From assembly GCA_964019165.1 (NCBI GenBank), contig OZ025281.1, positions 521,501-585,500 of the forward strand: 64,000 nucleotides of DNA, in the 5' to 3' direction. The notes under the pieces were generated by a model, which was not told where the DNA came from, did no database searches, and worked only from the letters and a program-made list of their open reading frames with translations. The translations under genes and the position numbers were made by a program. This DNA comes from Mastigias papua. Lineage: Eukaryota > Cnidaria > Scyphozoa > Rhizostomeae > Mastigiidae. Each line of letters starts with the position of its first letter. Position 1 is the stretch's first letter. Positions 23,101-33,170 of this stretch are shown here, in pieces.

Positions 23101-26100
23101 GGAAAATAGATACTGTAGAGAAACCAAAGAAACTCGCGCCTTACTTGAAGCAATGGCTTGGTTTGATGAAATACATGCCATAGTGACAGTGTGAGCTGGT
23201 ATACTGTCTGAGAATCCGGCACTCAGCATGGCCTAAAATCAATAATTAAAGAGTATTAAATTGACACCGAATAGATTTCATTTTTCGTTTGGTTTTTAAT
23301 TTTTCCTGTCAACAATACAATTAATTGGCCACTTCAAGGCATCATATTCCGACCACTTCTGTCAAAGGGATCTGGTAGAGACATATAGGTTACATAGATA
23401 CAAAGGGGTACAAGGACACACAGATGCATAGTTTCATCGAACACATAGAAGCATATGCACACCTCTGACACTTGCCAGATTTTGAAATGTGAGATAACAA
23501 CTAATAGGTGAATTGAGACCCCGTTTACACTAGAACGGACCTATACTGATCATTACCTATATGAGTACATATAAGCTTTCCGTTTACACTAGAACCGTTC
23601 CGATCCGACGCTGGATCCGTTCCGAAATGGTTCCGCTATCCGTACCAGAATGGAATCACTTTCCAAAATGTACCCGTTTGGATCCGTTCCAGTTGAGGTC
23701 CAGTGTACTAGCTTATAGCTTTTAGCTATAATTAGACGTTGCCAACTGGAAACAAATTGCTAGCAATAATAATTAATAATAAAAATAATAATGTAAACGA
23801 CTGGTAAGGATCCAAACTGGAAAGGATTGGATACGAGACAATGAAATTTCTCGTCTCAAGACCAATTTAACATGACAATTTGGTGTTAGACTATAGAACC
23901 AGGTCCTATTAGATCCTATTTCTATGCGTTAGACAGTATCAAGCGAGAGGAACCGTTCCAGTACAGCTCCAAGTGTAAACGGACACTGAGTTAGATACAA
24001 TCCAGTGCAAACTCTAACAACAATTCGGTACCGATCTGAAATGAACCCGTACCAATATGGATCCGTGCTAGCGTGAATGGGGCCTGAGATATATAGCCAG
24101 ACGTGGATGAACCCCTGTCACTGTTAATCTATTCTGTCTTGTGTCCACAGGTGCCCACTCACTCCTCATTTAGTTGAACCATGTGGGTGGACACCTATTG
24201 GCCAAACCATACAGCTCATAGATACAATATTCCCCCCCTCAAATGAGTTTATGTCTGCACTTGTCCATAAAATCCTATTCACCTTTCGGTTGCTATCTGC
24301 TGTGTCATACTCAGACAAGTGTCAAACAAAGAAAATGCAATCTCCTTTTTCTTGCAATTGTAAAACTGCAGTGCCTGTAGACTAAACATGGAAATAAATC
24401 AATCAGGTTATGATGCTTATATTTGCTATTGAGGTGCAATAAACTTTTTCTCTAACTGCATCCAATGAATTGAACTTCTAAGAGCAAAAGAAATGAGATA
24501 CCTCACGTGCAATGTTTGTTGTTCTTGCTTCTTGAATGACAGTTCCAATACAAACATAATCAATATCCTCTGTAATTTGGAAAGATAAGAGTATAAAATA
24601 CACAAAAAAAATAAGGGTTCTGACTTTGTGAATCGCGGTCTTGCTATAAATTGTATGATAAGGACAGCAAAAAGAGACATCTTCAGTTTATCACTATTAA
24701 TATGATGACTTCGACATAGAGCTACTATATCAATTACAAGAAAGGCATGAAAATAGCGACATATCTGGTGACATACAAATGAACATTTCCAATCTGGCTA
24801 GAGTCATCATCAGCTATTCAAACTAGAAGTCATGGGCCATAGAAATGAGAAAGATATGGGGAAAAACTAGCAAAACAACACCCTATTGAAAAGCAATATA
24901 AGGATATACAAAGGAAATAAGCAGACAATGTTAGAAAAGAAAGAAGAAAAAAAGTAAGGTGTGAGGTATCAGAATATGGCCATAAGAATGGAAGACTGTT
25001 GGGAATTAAGTGAAGGTCTGTCCCTGTGTATGAGAAGACTCTCAGAAATGAGCAGATCAAAAGAATTATATGTTTTAGAGAGGAAAGAGAAGTCATAAGA
25101 AGAGACTTTGTGCCCAGTTTTATAGATGCATTCTTTAATGGAAGAAGGACTAGAATGTCTTTATTTGTTGTCGTGATTCTTGTGCTGAAAAATTTACTTC
25201 AAATACACATACTTTTTAATAACTGCCAGATTGAATAACCAGGAGTCTATTTTATTAAAAATGATTGACTACTTTAGTAATGAATACTAATCTTACCTTG
25301 TGATATTCCTGTTTTCTTTAGTATTCCCCTATAAGTATAATTAATGCGTGTTTCACTCAGACAATTAGATGCTGCTAGGGGTCATCCATCAAGGATATAC
25401 ACAGTGAAAGGGCAGATTTTGACCCCCCCCTCCCTCTACCTCTTCTCATAAACAAAAGTACTGATATGACACCACCTCCCTACCATTGTATTTGTTACTC
25501 TTCTGAATTTTATGAACCAACTCCACCTATTTAACTGGCCCAAAATTAATGCAAAAAGGGACCATACATTTGTGATGTCCACATGGAGGGGAGAAAGGGG
25601 GGCTCAATAAAAATGACTGTAAATTATGGTATGTTGTGGATGGTGCTGGAATGTGGGGTGACTTGTGGCTCCAACACTAAAATGTGCACATCCACATTTT
25701 GCCCATTTTCATTTACAAAAATCTCAAGTGTACAATTCACTATACCAGTTTTGCTTTCCGGCAAAGATTTGTTATTGGTTGAGCAATTTAAATCAGAAAT
25801 TTTGTGTGAAATTGAAAGTTTGAACTCAGATGAATATACAAATATATTGGAAATGATGCTTCATAGGGTAAGATTTTATGCAACTAAAATGTAACTTTAT
25901 TGCTAAGCCATCTGAATTTGTAGCCAGCTGGGGGATTAGTAAGGACAATTAGACATCCACAAAGGTGGCTCCTGTTATACATTATTGGAATTTTGCAAAT
26001 GGAGGGAGGTGAAGGGGTCAATTTTTCAGTACTTTTGTGTGAACATCATAAATGTGTGGTCCCAAAGACTGTCTGGGTCCACTGGTAAATATACTAAGTA

Positions 26101-27502
26101 CAATTTGACTTCAATGTCTAAAAATATAACATTTGATCCATATCTACTCATATTTTAGTAATATTTTGCCTCTTTAAAATCACAAGAGTGAACCAATAGT
26201 GAATAAAAGTTGAAGTACATGCCATTTATGAAAGTAGGTGAGCACACTTATGTATAAAGCAAGACACCCTTTCCTCTGTGCATAAGTACACATTTAAGGT
26301 ACCCATATCTCTCCCTCAGTGCATAAACAGGTAATGGGAGTCCACTACAAAATGCAAACTAACAAAACTGAACAAATTAGCAACATATAGTAACTTGAGC
26401 ATAAACAGCTTAACTCTGGCATAAGTGAGAATTTGTGAGCCAAACAAATGACTTACAGTAAAGCCTCTCTTTGCAGGTCATGTGCCATCAGGTTTTTGTA
26501 ACTAGGAAAAGAAAACACTTGAAAGAAATATCACATGCCAAAAAGTCAGATGATTTCCTTTCAGTAAATTTACTAACTAGTAGGAAATGAATTGTTTATA
26601 TTTTGCTGGATAACATTCCTAATCTCAAGATAATTGGTGATATATTCAATGAAAAAGAGATTGTTGATGTAAACTCTTTAGGCAAATTCTAGTTTGGTTA
26701 TAATGGAGGAAAAAACTAGACAGTGGAATCAGCTATGATGAAATTAGCTCAAATCAGGTGAATGCACTTTTGTACCTAGCTGCATTTGATTAGCATGTTG
26801 CCAAATGATCTGCTCTTTTCATAAATAAATAAACTTACTGAGTTCCTGACATGCAAAATGGAATCCTTGCACCATCAACTAGCACAATGTTCTTTCCACC
26901 TGCAAAAAATGAAATTTTCACCACCATAATACGTCATCAACATCATCACCTTCATCATTATCACCATCATCTATATCACTGCACTATTATCATAGTCATA
27001 AAAATATACATCCTACATCCTTGTCCATGATCGTGATCGCCATAAAAGCATCATCCTTAATCATTTTCATCACTAGTACACTTCTGTAATAATTACTTTG
27101 CCCACGCAACTCGTGCAAATATATCCACAAACCTGATTGTTTCTTGAAAGAGTTCGATGAACTGAAACATCGAGTAGCAGCAACAGCTGAAACAAAACAT
27201 TCACGGAACTATCATCATCGCACAATAAGCGAACACGTCAAAGCAGCAAATGTTGCACATTTACATTCATACTTGAACTCTCTGTTCTCCTTTATCGATA
27301 AATCTCCCTTAGGAAAACGGTCAAAAATATACCACATAAGCCTGATTTCTCAAGATACTAGTAACAACAGGGCTTCAGTCGAAGTAGCGATTCTAGCTAA
27401 TGGCAATCATTAGTTCTATATAATGGAGAGAAAAAATTTACCTAGTGTTTGCTGTGCTTTGTTCCCTTTGAGTACTGTGGATAGTAGTGTTCTTGATGCC
27501 AT
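17130..27502 (-). CDS. HADHB: Trifunctional enzyme subunit beta, mitochondrial (3-ketoacyl-CoA thiolase)
   Basis: Nineteen coding exons, 5' to 3' on the minus strand: 27502-27442, 26899-26839, 26501-26457, 25328-25297, 24569-24502, 23232-23145, 22324-22203, 21746-21681, 21535-21480, 20769-20733, 20502-20455, 20147-20108, 19902-19778, 19447-19368, 19047-19000, 18775-18688, 18472-18398, 17665-17501, 17171-17130. They sum to 1347 nt, or 448 residues plus stop, and every junction keeps phase. The protein performs the last, thiolytic step of long-chain fatty-acid beta-oxidation on the inner mitochondrial membrane, partnering HADHA. Thiolase residues are present: nucleophile C109 (TMACISSNQ), H351 (EIHEAFAGQ), H400 (GHPFG) and C430 (AACAAGG). 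The Ser/Arg/Lys start ([15 protein letters not shown]) fits a mitochondrial presequence. It is slightly shorter than human HADHB (about 474), mostly at the N-terminus. All introns are GT-AG except one GC-AG (21479-20770). The terminal exon is the least certain part. Confidence 0.93.
17501..17665 (-). CDS. HADHB: HADHB exon 18 with GHPFG and CAAGG motifs
   Basis: This 55-codon exon begins [14 protein letters not shown] and contains the catalytic His in GHPFG (H400) and the general acid/base Cys in AACAAGG (C430). It has a TATCCAG acceptor and an AT|GTAAGT donor. It is the longest and most conserved exon. Confidence 0.95.
18688..18775 (-). CDS. HADHB: HADHB exon 16 with HEAF motif
   Basis: Encodes [18 protein letters not shown] and then [12 protein letters not shown]351 in HEAF belongs to the thiolase active site, where it helps form the oxyanion hole. 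The exon starts in phase 2 after the GG of Gly326 and is followed by GTAAGT. Confidence 0.93.
21480..21535 (-). CDS. HADHB: HADHB exon 9, followed by a GC-AG intron
   Basis: Encodes [18 protein letters not shown] plus two bases of Arg200. The donor reads GATAG|GCAAGT: a GC in place of GT, otherwise a strong consensus. Using it gives phase 2 and joins to 20769 to yield [13 protein letters not shown], matching the family. The nearest GT, four bases on, would break the frame. Confidence 0.88.
23145..23232 (-). CDS. HADHB: HADHB exon 6 with nucleophilic cysteine
   Basis: The exon encodes [16 protein letters not shown] then [13 protein letters not shown]. The Cys (residue 109 of the assembled protein) is the one acylated during thiolysis in this family. 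It has a TTTTAG acceptor and a GTAAGG donor, and ends in phase 1. Confidence 0.93.
23517..24084. mobile_element. 568-bp MITE in a HADHB intron
   Basis: Terminal inverted repeats read GACCCCGTTTACACTAG at 23517 and, on the other strand, GGCCCCATTCACGCTAG ending at 24084. Both are flanked by TGA (23514-23516 and 24085-24087), a probable 3-bp target duplication. The interior has many scattered copies of words such as GGATCCGTTCC and GTGTAAACGG in both orientations, plus an AT-rich AATAATAATAA tract. No coding sequence is present. A 3-bp TNA-type duplication would suit a PIF/Harbinger-like origin, but the ends differ completely from the Harbinger at 3469. It sits between HADHB exons 6 and 5. Confidence 0.72.
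25378..25440 (+). repeat. Dispersed repeat fragment, GGGTCATCCAT family
   Basis: GGGGTCATCCATCAAGG is followed by TACACA and then TTTTGACCCCCCCC. The same opening and C-tract order occurs at 680-775 (minus strand). It lies in the HADHB intron 25329-26456. Confidence 0.5.
25558..26063. mobile_element. 506-bp inverted-repeat element in a HADHB intron
   Basis: The ends are imperfect inverted repeats of about 26 bp (GGGACCATACATTTGTGATG at 25558 and, reversed, GGGACCACACATTTATGATG from 26063), each followed inward by CACA and C- or G-rich tracts. A-rich sequence flanks both ends, so any target duplication is ambiguous. It belongs with the related fragments at 680 and 25378. The 103-codon frame inside (25583-25894) has no recognisable domain. 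Confidence 0.55.
26920..27000 (+). repeat. CAT/ATC microsatellite-like tract
   Basis: Irregular repeats of CATCATCAC, TTCATCATT and CACCATCAT occur in the first HADHB intron (26900-27441). Confidence 0.5.
27442..27502 (-). CDS. HADHB: HADHB exon 1 (start and transit peptide)
   Basis: ATG at 27500-27502 starts 20 codons plus one base before the donor CTAG|GTAAAT. The peptide is rich in Ser, Thr, Lys and Arg with no acidic residue, as expected for a mitochondrial import sequence. The phase-1 junction to 26899 produces Gly-Gly-Lys and then the conserved [12 protein letters not shown] thiolase opening. Confidence 0.85.
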
Positions 27503-28721
27503 TCTGTGCCTAAAAATTATTGATCACAATTCACTCGCAGGGCTAGGCCGAAATGTTAGAGATTGAACTTTGGTCAGCCTCGCATTATTTTGGTAGTCAT
27601 GAGACTGAGACGAGAAATTTTAGCTCTGCCTTCTAATTTTTTCTCATTTTGGTTTTATTCACTTATTACGTCACGCAAGTGGGGTGGAAGGGTCTTTTGA
27701 TTTTTGTGACAAAGTGTGATATGGAGTGGGTGGCTTATTTATGGATTGTGATGCCACGTTTTTTAAGCAACTCGATACTTAGCACATTTAATGCCTTTCT
27801 GGTCAAAGTTAAGGCTTTTTGTTTAAATAAACAAATCTAGATCTACACGCTTTTTTATAAGGAACCATTTTATAAGGAACCTATATGTAAAAGGCCGAAA
27901 TATTTAAAGAACTTATACTACTATAGGAAAAATCCCTAAGGAACTTTTCATTTTCAAATTCCGAGTGCTGTACTCAGATGTAAGTGAAGGTTACATTACA
28001 CTGGATGATGTCAATAGAATAGACATGATACTTCTTGATTGAAATTATGCTTTTGCATATATAGAACTTATTTCCAGTCGCATATGTGCTTTTGAGCTTG
28101 AGTTCTAGCCATAATTAAAGTTAAAATTCAGAATTTCAACGCTTTTCTAGTGCCTGTACCATTTTGTGTTGACAACCTCAAATAATGTTGTAATGCATGT
28201 ACCCATTTTTATGATCGTTTTTTTTTTTACTATATTTTGTATAAAAGATGACATAGTGAAGTCCTGTGATGTTCAACAAAAAAGACATAATAAATACATT
28301 TTAATAGAAAGAAGTCTTTATTTGCACCACAGTCATTGTGTTGTATTCAATTTTCTTGTAAAATGACTTGGACCACGATTAAGTTACAAAGTTCTTTGGT
28401 GTTAGTTTCTTAACCCACCTCTATGTGATACACGTTTTTCTTTGTATAGGGGAAATAGTCATAAGAAACTGAACCTCAAAAATCGGGGAAGAGTTAAGAA
28501 AACATTTAGAAAATCCCCAGCATTTCGCTTCGAATTTGATTTTTGACAACTCTTGTTTTCTAATTGGCATTAAAAGTGATTAGTCTTATCTAAATCAGAT
28601 TGTTAACTTTATTTTATTGGTATTTTGCACACAGCAACTCAAAAACACGATTATTCGAGATTAATGTGCAGCTAATTAAACAAATTAAGGGAAGGAGAAC
28701 GAAAAATTAGGAACAACATAA
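27503..28721. promoter_or_regulatory. Intergenic region between divergent HADHB and an unknown gene
   Basis: HADHB starts at 27502 on the minus strand and an unrecognised coding exon starts at 28722 on the plus strand, so this 1.2-kb gap should hold both promoters. About a quarter of it is a truncated MITE copy (27846-28168). No TATA box or initiator could be assigned with confidence. Confidence 0.4.
27846..28168. mobile_element. Truncated, inverted second copy of the TA-target MITE
   Basis: It begins TA|CACGCTTTTTTATAAGGAACC and aligns, in reverse orientation, with 10867 down to about 10520 of the intact copy. Differences are scattered substitutions plus an internal deletion near 28135-28150. 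It ends without the other terminal repeat, so part of the element is missing. It retains the 44-codon open frame at 27908-28042 with the same stop. TATAAGGAACC is repeated twice at its start, as in the intact copy. Confidence 0.8.
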
Positions 28722-28954
28722 ATGAGCATTCCGATGACGTATTCTGATTACCGCGAAGGAGCCTATAGAGTTATCCCAGAACACATTTCGAAAGGGCGAA
28801 TGAAATGCGCGGGAAGTACCTTTGACGCCATGTTGTCAGAGGTTAGAAAGAGAAGACCGAAAATTGGCAAAATACAACGCCAAATACCAAAGACAGAAGT
28901 CAGCGATGCAATATCAATGATGAAGAATGAAGAGGATGTCCCAGAAGACAAGTG
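28722..28954 (+). CDS. First coding exon of an unrecognised gene
   Basis: ATG at 28722, directly after an in-frame TAA (28719-28721), opens 77 complete codons plus TG. It begins MSIPMTYSDYREGAYRVIP, then has a basic core (EVRKRRPKIGKIQRQ) and an acidic end (MMKNEEDVPEDK). The sequence AAGTG|GTGAGT at 28950-28960 is a strong donor in phase 2; unspliced, the frame would end one codon later at TGA 28956-28958, giving 78 residues. The codon pattern and lack of low complexity look genuinely coding. No known family is recognised. It is divergent from HADHB, where vertebrates have HADHA, but it bears no resemblance to HADHA. Confidence 0.6.
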
Positions 28955-29154
28955 GTGAGTGAAAGCTTTTAAAAATTTTCACGTATGCAGAGCGTGCAAC
29001 TGTGCACACGACAATATGCAGTAGCTCAAATTTTTTGAACAGGGAAACAGTTCTATCAACTAAATCAGATTCGGTTGTCGGATAGAAGTTGAACCACATA
29101 CTATCGAGTATTTTGTGCAATAATGTGAAGTCTCATTGGAAAGTTCCTATTTGA

Positions 29155-29520
29155 AGGGAGGGGGTGGGCGAAATAGGCTAGTGTTAGGCGGTATTCATGG
29201 CCGATTTTAAGTATATCACCGTGCATCTTCGAATTGTCCCCTCGAAGAAACCCCCCTCGAATAAGCCCCCTCAAATATGCCCCCATCCTAAAACGTCACA
29301 CTATTAATAACCCCCCTCGAATAAGCCCCCCGCCCTACCCCCATATGATGATGAAGACCTTGATAAAACCTAATGCTTAAATTTGGACTGTTCTTTTAAT
29401 ACTATGGAGAAAAGGAGTTTTGATTATGAGCTTTTTATGAAGTATGTGTTAAGTAATTTTATAAGCCCCCCTCAAATAAGCCCGCCCCATGAATATGCTC
29501 CCACCCAAAAAGTATAAAAA
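29155..29520. repeat. C-rich dispersed repeats (CGAATAAGCCCCC type)
   Basis: CCCCTCGAATAAGCCCCC and close variants (CTCAAATATGCCCCC, CTCAAATAAGCCC, GAATATGCTCCC) occur about seven times in two clusters, 29239-29335 and 29460-29515. Their G-runs on the minus strand could form G-quadruplexes. A G-rich run (GGGAGGGGGTGGGCG) opens the region at about 29157. It lies in the proposed intron of the gene starting at 28722. Confidence 0.6.
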
Positions 29521-31683
29521 ATATATAAGATCCCAGGGGCTATTTCAAGGATTTGTGGTACACATCAAATGGACACTTTTTTGACTTGAGAAATACAATA
29601 CAAAATAAAAAGAAATGTATGATGCATTAGAGATAACATATCAAATGAGACAGGATTGCCAACTACTTTACAACAATCGAGTTGTCATTCAAGGAGTGCC
29701 ATCTAGGGAGCATTCCATGTTTTGTTGCCTTTGGCAACCACTAAGCTTTTTTCCACATTTGACTTAGAAACTAAATAAAACATCATACATAGGTGTACTT
29801 TACTGGAAGATATTTTGCTTCTGGGTTTTGGTTGGTGCAATTCAGGCATATAATTTCTGTTTTGTATAACTTCTTTAAGAGTCTTGTGGCAGATATATGC
29901 ATGCATGTTTGTAAAGTGTCATGAATCAATGGTATAGAATAGGTAAGGCAAAAATGAGAAAATAATAAAAAGTTGTATTTGCCCCCCCCCCCCAGGAATG
30001 GCTCTTCTTATCTATACAAAAGGGCTATGCCCCATGCCTCCTTCTGTCACAGTGCTGTGTCATTCCTTCACACCCATAGGTAACTAGGAATGTATGTTGG
30101 AAGATTTTGAAGATATGAACAGCACAGTTGCTGGTGATTTCCATTTTCTTTAAATAGTAGAGCAACCTAAGACAAGCATTAAGATGGATCAGATTTAAAT
30201 AACAAGAAAACTTATCATAAAATTTGTAAGACTGGCTTCAAAGGCTGAAAGGTATGTCTAAAAAATTTCTGCAAAAATTTCCAGGGTGCTAGACCTATAT
30301 AGTTTCTGTTTATTTATTGTTTCTCTATTTTTTACATGTTTTTATCCATTATTTATCTATTTTTTACTTATTTTTGTCTGTTCTTTATCTATTTTTTACA
30401 TATTTTTTATCTATTTTTTTCTAGTGTTTATTTATTTATAAGCTATTGTTTTATCCTTAATCAAAATAATGTTTTTTAGAGTGATGCACCTTGTTGAGCA
30501 ATTTAGGACTTGTCATTGCAAAGAGAATGATTAAAAATATTAGATATGGAGATATGGTTTATAATAGTAAGTAAATGAACAGGTCTGTGATTGATTTGGT
30601 CAGTTATCATGGCAGGGAGAACATTACATTAAGGTTAAAATCATACCCATTATAAATTGCGTTTTGTCAAAATGGCAGAAAGTGGTCACCTTACTTATAT
30701 TTCTGCTGCTGTCTAGGTCTCAGGGATAGTTCCTAATGTATTTGTTCAGAGTCTTGGGATGTATGTGGCAAATGCTTGGTTTTGGGGGGCAATTGAAGCC
30801 TTTATAGCCTTTATGGCTATGAAATAGAAATATATTATAAGATATTTAGACCACAGATCCCCATATGTAGCAATCCTGCTAATGAAAGGTTGCCATAGAG
30901 CACTTCATTGTCAACTGGCACCAGCTAAAATGAAGATTCATAAGTGCATGGGGCTGTAATTTGTTTTGCATTAAGATTTTGCATTCCATTACTCATTTTA
31001 ATTCCATCCAATTCGGCCAATAGCTTTCACTGTCATTAGAGCTTTTGCCCCCTGCTTAATTAAGATTTATAACTTCCCTGTTATAGAGAGAAATACTTTT
31101 AGAAGCAATCACATCTCACTTTAACTTTTGTAAGTAAGTTTTTCCAATTTGTAAACAATAACCCCAACCATGTCCATACTCTTGAAAACTGTTGACAAGT
31201 TTGCCTATCCTTTTGCTCTGGTTTCCATAACTTTGCCCTTTCTTAAAAAACCTGTTAATCTCCCCTGTACTATGAGTGTTAACTATATATATATATATCC
31301 AACATGTACTAATAATGTAATATTTGGCCTTGTAAGAAATACATGACTGTCATCAAATGTGGGCCCTGAAAGCAATACAGGACTTATATGTAAAATAACA
31401 TTCCAGCAATATGGGGTATAATTTGTATTTGTGCAAGATGTTATAAAGTTTACAATTGGCTGAGTTTATTTTTATGCATGACCTGGAATTCTGCTTGATG
31501 CATTCTACAATGCAAAATGCCATAGAATCTCCTCTTACATTTATTTCCAACACACCACTATTGAAATATAAGAGAATATTGATTGTCAACTAATCGGACC
31601 CCATTCATCGAGGTACCTTTTGCTCTATGTGTCACTTATTCTTGCCTCCTCCTCCCTTGCTTCTTTCTCGTATCGAATATCAG
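29521..31683. other. Gene-free stretch, probable intron
   Basis: No exon could be supported. It contains a poly-C run at about 29981-29994, a T-rich tract with irregular TTATCTATTTTTTA repeats at about 30300-30430, and an (AT)8 tract at 31283-31298. Confidence 0.4.
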
Positions 31684-31855
31684 GAGTCCAGAAGAAGTTC
31701 GTTTTGAGACATATCTCTATTACATTTCAAGTTTTTTTAGTATAGTTTTTGATGATGAAATTCCTAGCAAAATGTGCCTCTTCTTTGTGTTTCACTCTCA
31801 TGTTTTGCTGTTCCTGCAAAGTTTTGCAGTACGTTATTTGAAGATTAAAGTCTAA
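31684..31855 (+). CDS. Candidate second exon of the gene starting at 28722
   Basis: A strong pyrimidine-rich tract (CTTGCCTCCTCCTCCCTTGC) leads to ATATCAG at 31683. The exon's first base completes the Trp codon left open at 28954, giving DKW-SPEEVRFETYLYYIS in one frame up to TAA 31853-31855. The start resembles coding sequence, whereas the end is hydrophobic and AT-rich and may be read-through past an unseen donor. The link rests only on splice-site quality and phase, so other exons may lie between. Confidence 0.3.
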
Positions 31856-32029
31856 ACAAACTGTGTGTCTTTTCTTTGTGTTTTGCTCTCTTGTTAGGTT
31901 AAACATCGTATTGTATGTTTAAATACTACTGTCCATATGTCGCCCTGCTCACCACCACAAATTACAATCCAGTAGGTTTATTCAAACTGTTAGATGTAGT
32001 GAAAAAGGTATATTCCATATTCCAAAGGT

Positions 32030-32310
32030 AAAATATTTTATACCAAGGTCCTTTGTCGTAAAGTGCTTTATATCAAGATATCAAGATCCTTTGTCGTAAA
32101 ATAATTTATCAAAAGGCCCTTTGTCGTAAAATACTTTATATCAAGGTCCTTTGTCGTAAAATACTTTATATCAAGGCCATTTGTCGTAAAATAATTTATC
32201 ATAAGGCCCTTAGTCGTGAAATAATTTATATCAAGGCCCTTTGTCGGAAAACAATTTATCATAAGGCCCTTAGTCACAAAATAGTTTATATCAAGGTGCT
32301 TAGTCGTAAG
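32030..32310. repeat. 30-bp minisatellite, about nine units
   Basis: The unit centres on CAAGGCCCTTTGTCGTAAAA followed by TA-rich sequence. From 32091 the word TTGTCGTAAA (or TAGTCGTGAA-type variants) recurs every 30 bases exactly up to 32301. Units alternate between TATCAAGG and TATCATAAGG forms, hinting at a 60-bp dimer. Because 30 is a multiple of three, the minus strand stays open for 82 codons, but that frame has no ATG start. Confidence 0.85.
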
Positions 32311-33170
32311 TGCCAAGTATCCTCCTTAGAGTTTGATAGTCGTTCATGGACAGAAATGAAATGTTGCTTTGTTTTTCAACCTTTCAAACTAATCGTGGAT
32401 ATTTCATTTGAAAAGTAGGATAGGTTTAGCTTTATTTTTCTATGAAAATGGAGTGATTTATTACGATTTAGTTTTCCTTGACCCCTTAAGGACAACTTTA
32501 CATAGTTTTTGACAAAATAGTAGAGTTTAGCCTTCATTATTTTTGCAATGCAGTAACGAATACTTTATGCCAAATTTACTTTAATTTAACCTGTCAAGAA
32601 ATCATGATACTATTAGAATGTATGGAATGTTTGCTACAGAGAAACTTATTTTATTTTACCCTGCTTTATCAAAGTAGATATTTTTTGAACGACTACGACA
32701 GTAATTCCATTGTCTTATAACTTATGACATCTTATTTTAACTTCAAAACTTCGTTATATTTTTTTAGTAATTTTTTGACAGAGTAGTAGTGACTTCTCAG
32801 GGTGTCTGCCAAATCAGGGAATTCAGGGAAATCGGGGGGAAATCGGAGAAATGCATCTAGGCTTAAAACTATCAGGTACAATCAAGGAATTTGACTAACT
32901 CTGGAGACAATCAGGGAAATATCAGGGAAATTGTTTGTATCTGCTTGAATAAATTGTTCCCAGTATGGTGGTAAACTAGCAAGAAAAAAGTTCTGCAAAT
33001 AATTAACCAATTAAATCATTCAGAAATGAATTCTAGTTGCCGCGACGTAAATGGATTCTCAGAAAATTGTCCTCACATTTATGGTCTTTTCTTCTAATTC
33101 TTATCGAAGCATTCTCATAAATCCCTATGAACTGTAAAAACCCTTCAGCTTTCAACATAAAACTTTTGTT
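32311..33170. other. Gene-free stretch before the satellite
   Basis: No gene seen. At about 32805-32935 the words ATCAGGGAAAT and TCAGGGAATTC recur several times, a short dispersed repeat. The 71-bp satellite begins to be recognisable at about 33171. Confidence 0.45.

Noticed and set aside
25583..25894. 103-codon plus-strand frame in a HADHB intron
   Set aside because: It lies wholly inside the 506-bp inverted-repeat element, has no recognisable domain and is antisense to HADHB.
27144..27413. 89-codon plus-strand frame in HADHB intron 1
   Set aside because: It contains no known motif, has no poly(A) signal or splice support, and is antisense within the intron. A nested gene cannot be fully excluded.
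32068..32316. 82-codon minus-strand frame with a repeating 10-residue peptide
   Set aside because: It opens at TTG, not ATG, and stays open only because the 30-bp minisatellite unit is a multiple of three.
27503..33170. HADHA, the usual partner and divergent neighbour of HADHB
   Set aside because: No crotonase-like or hydroxyacyl-CoA dehydrogenase motif was seen on either strand in this stretch.
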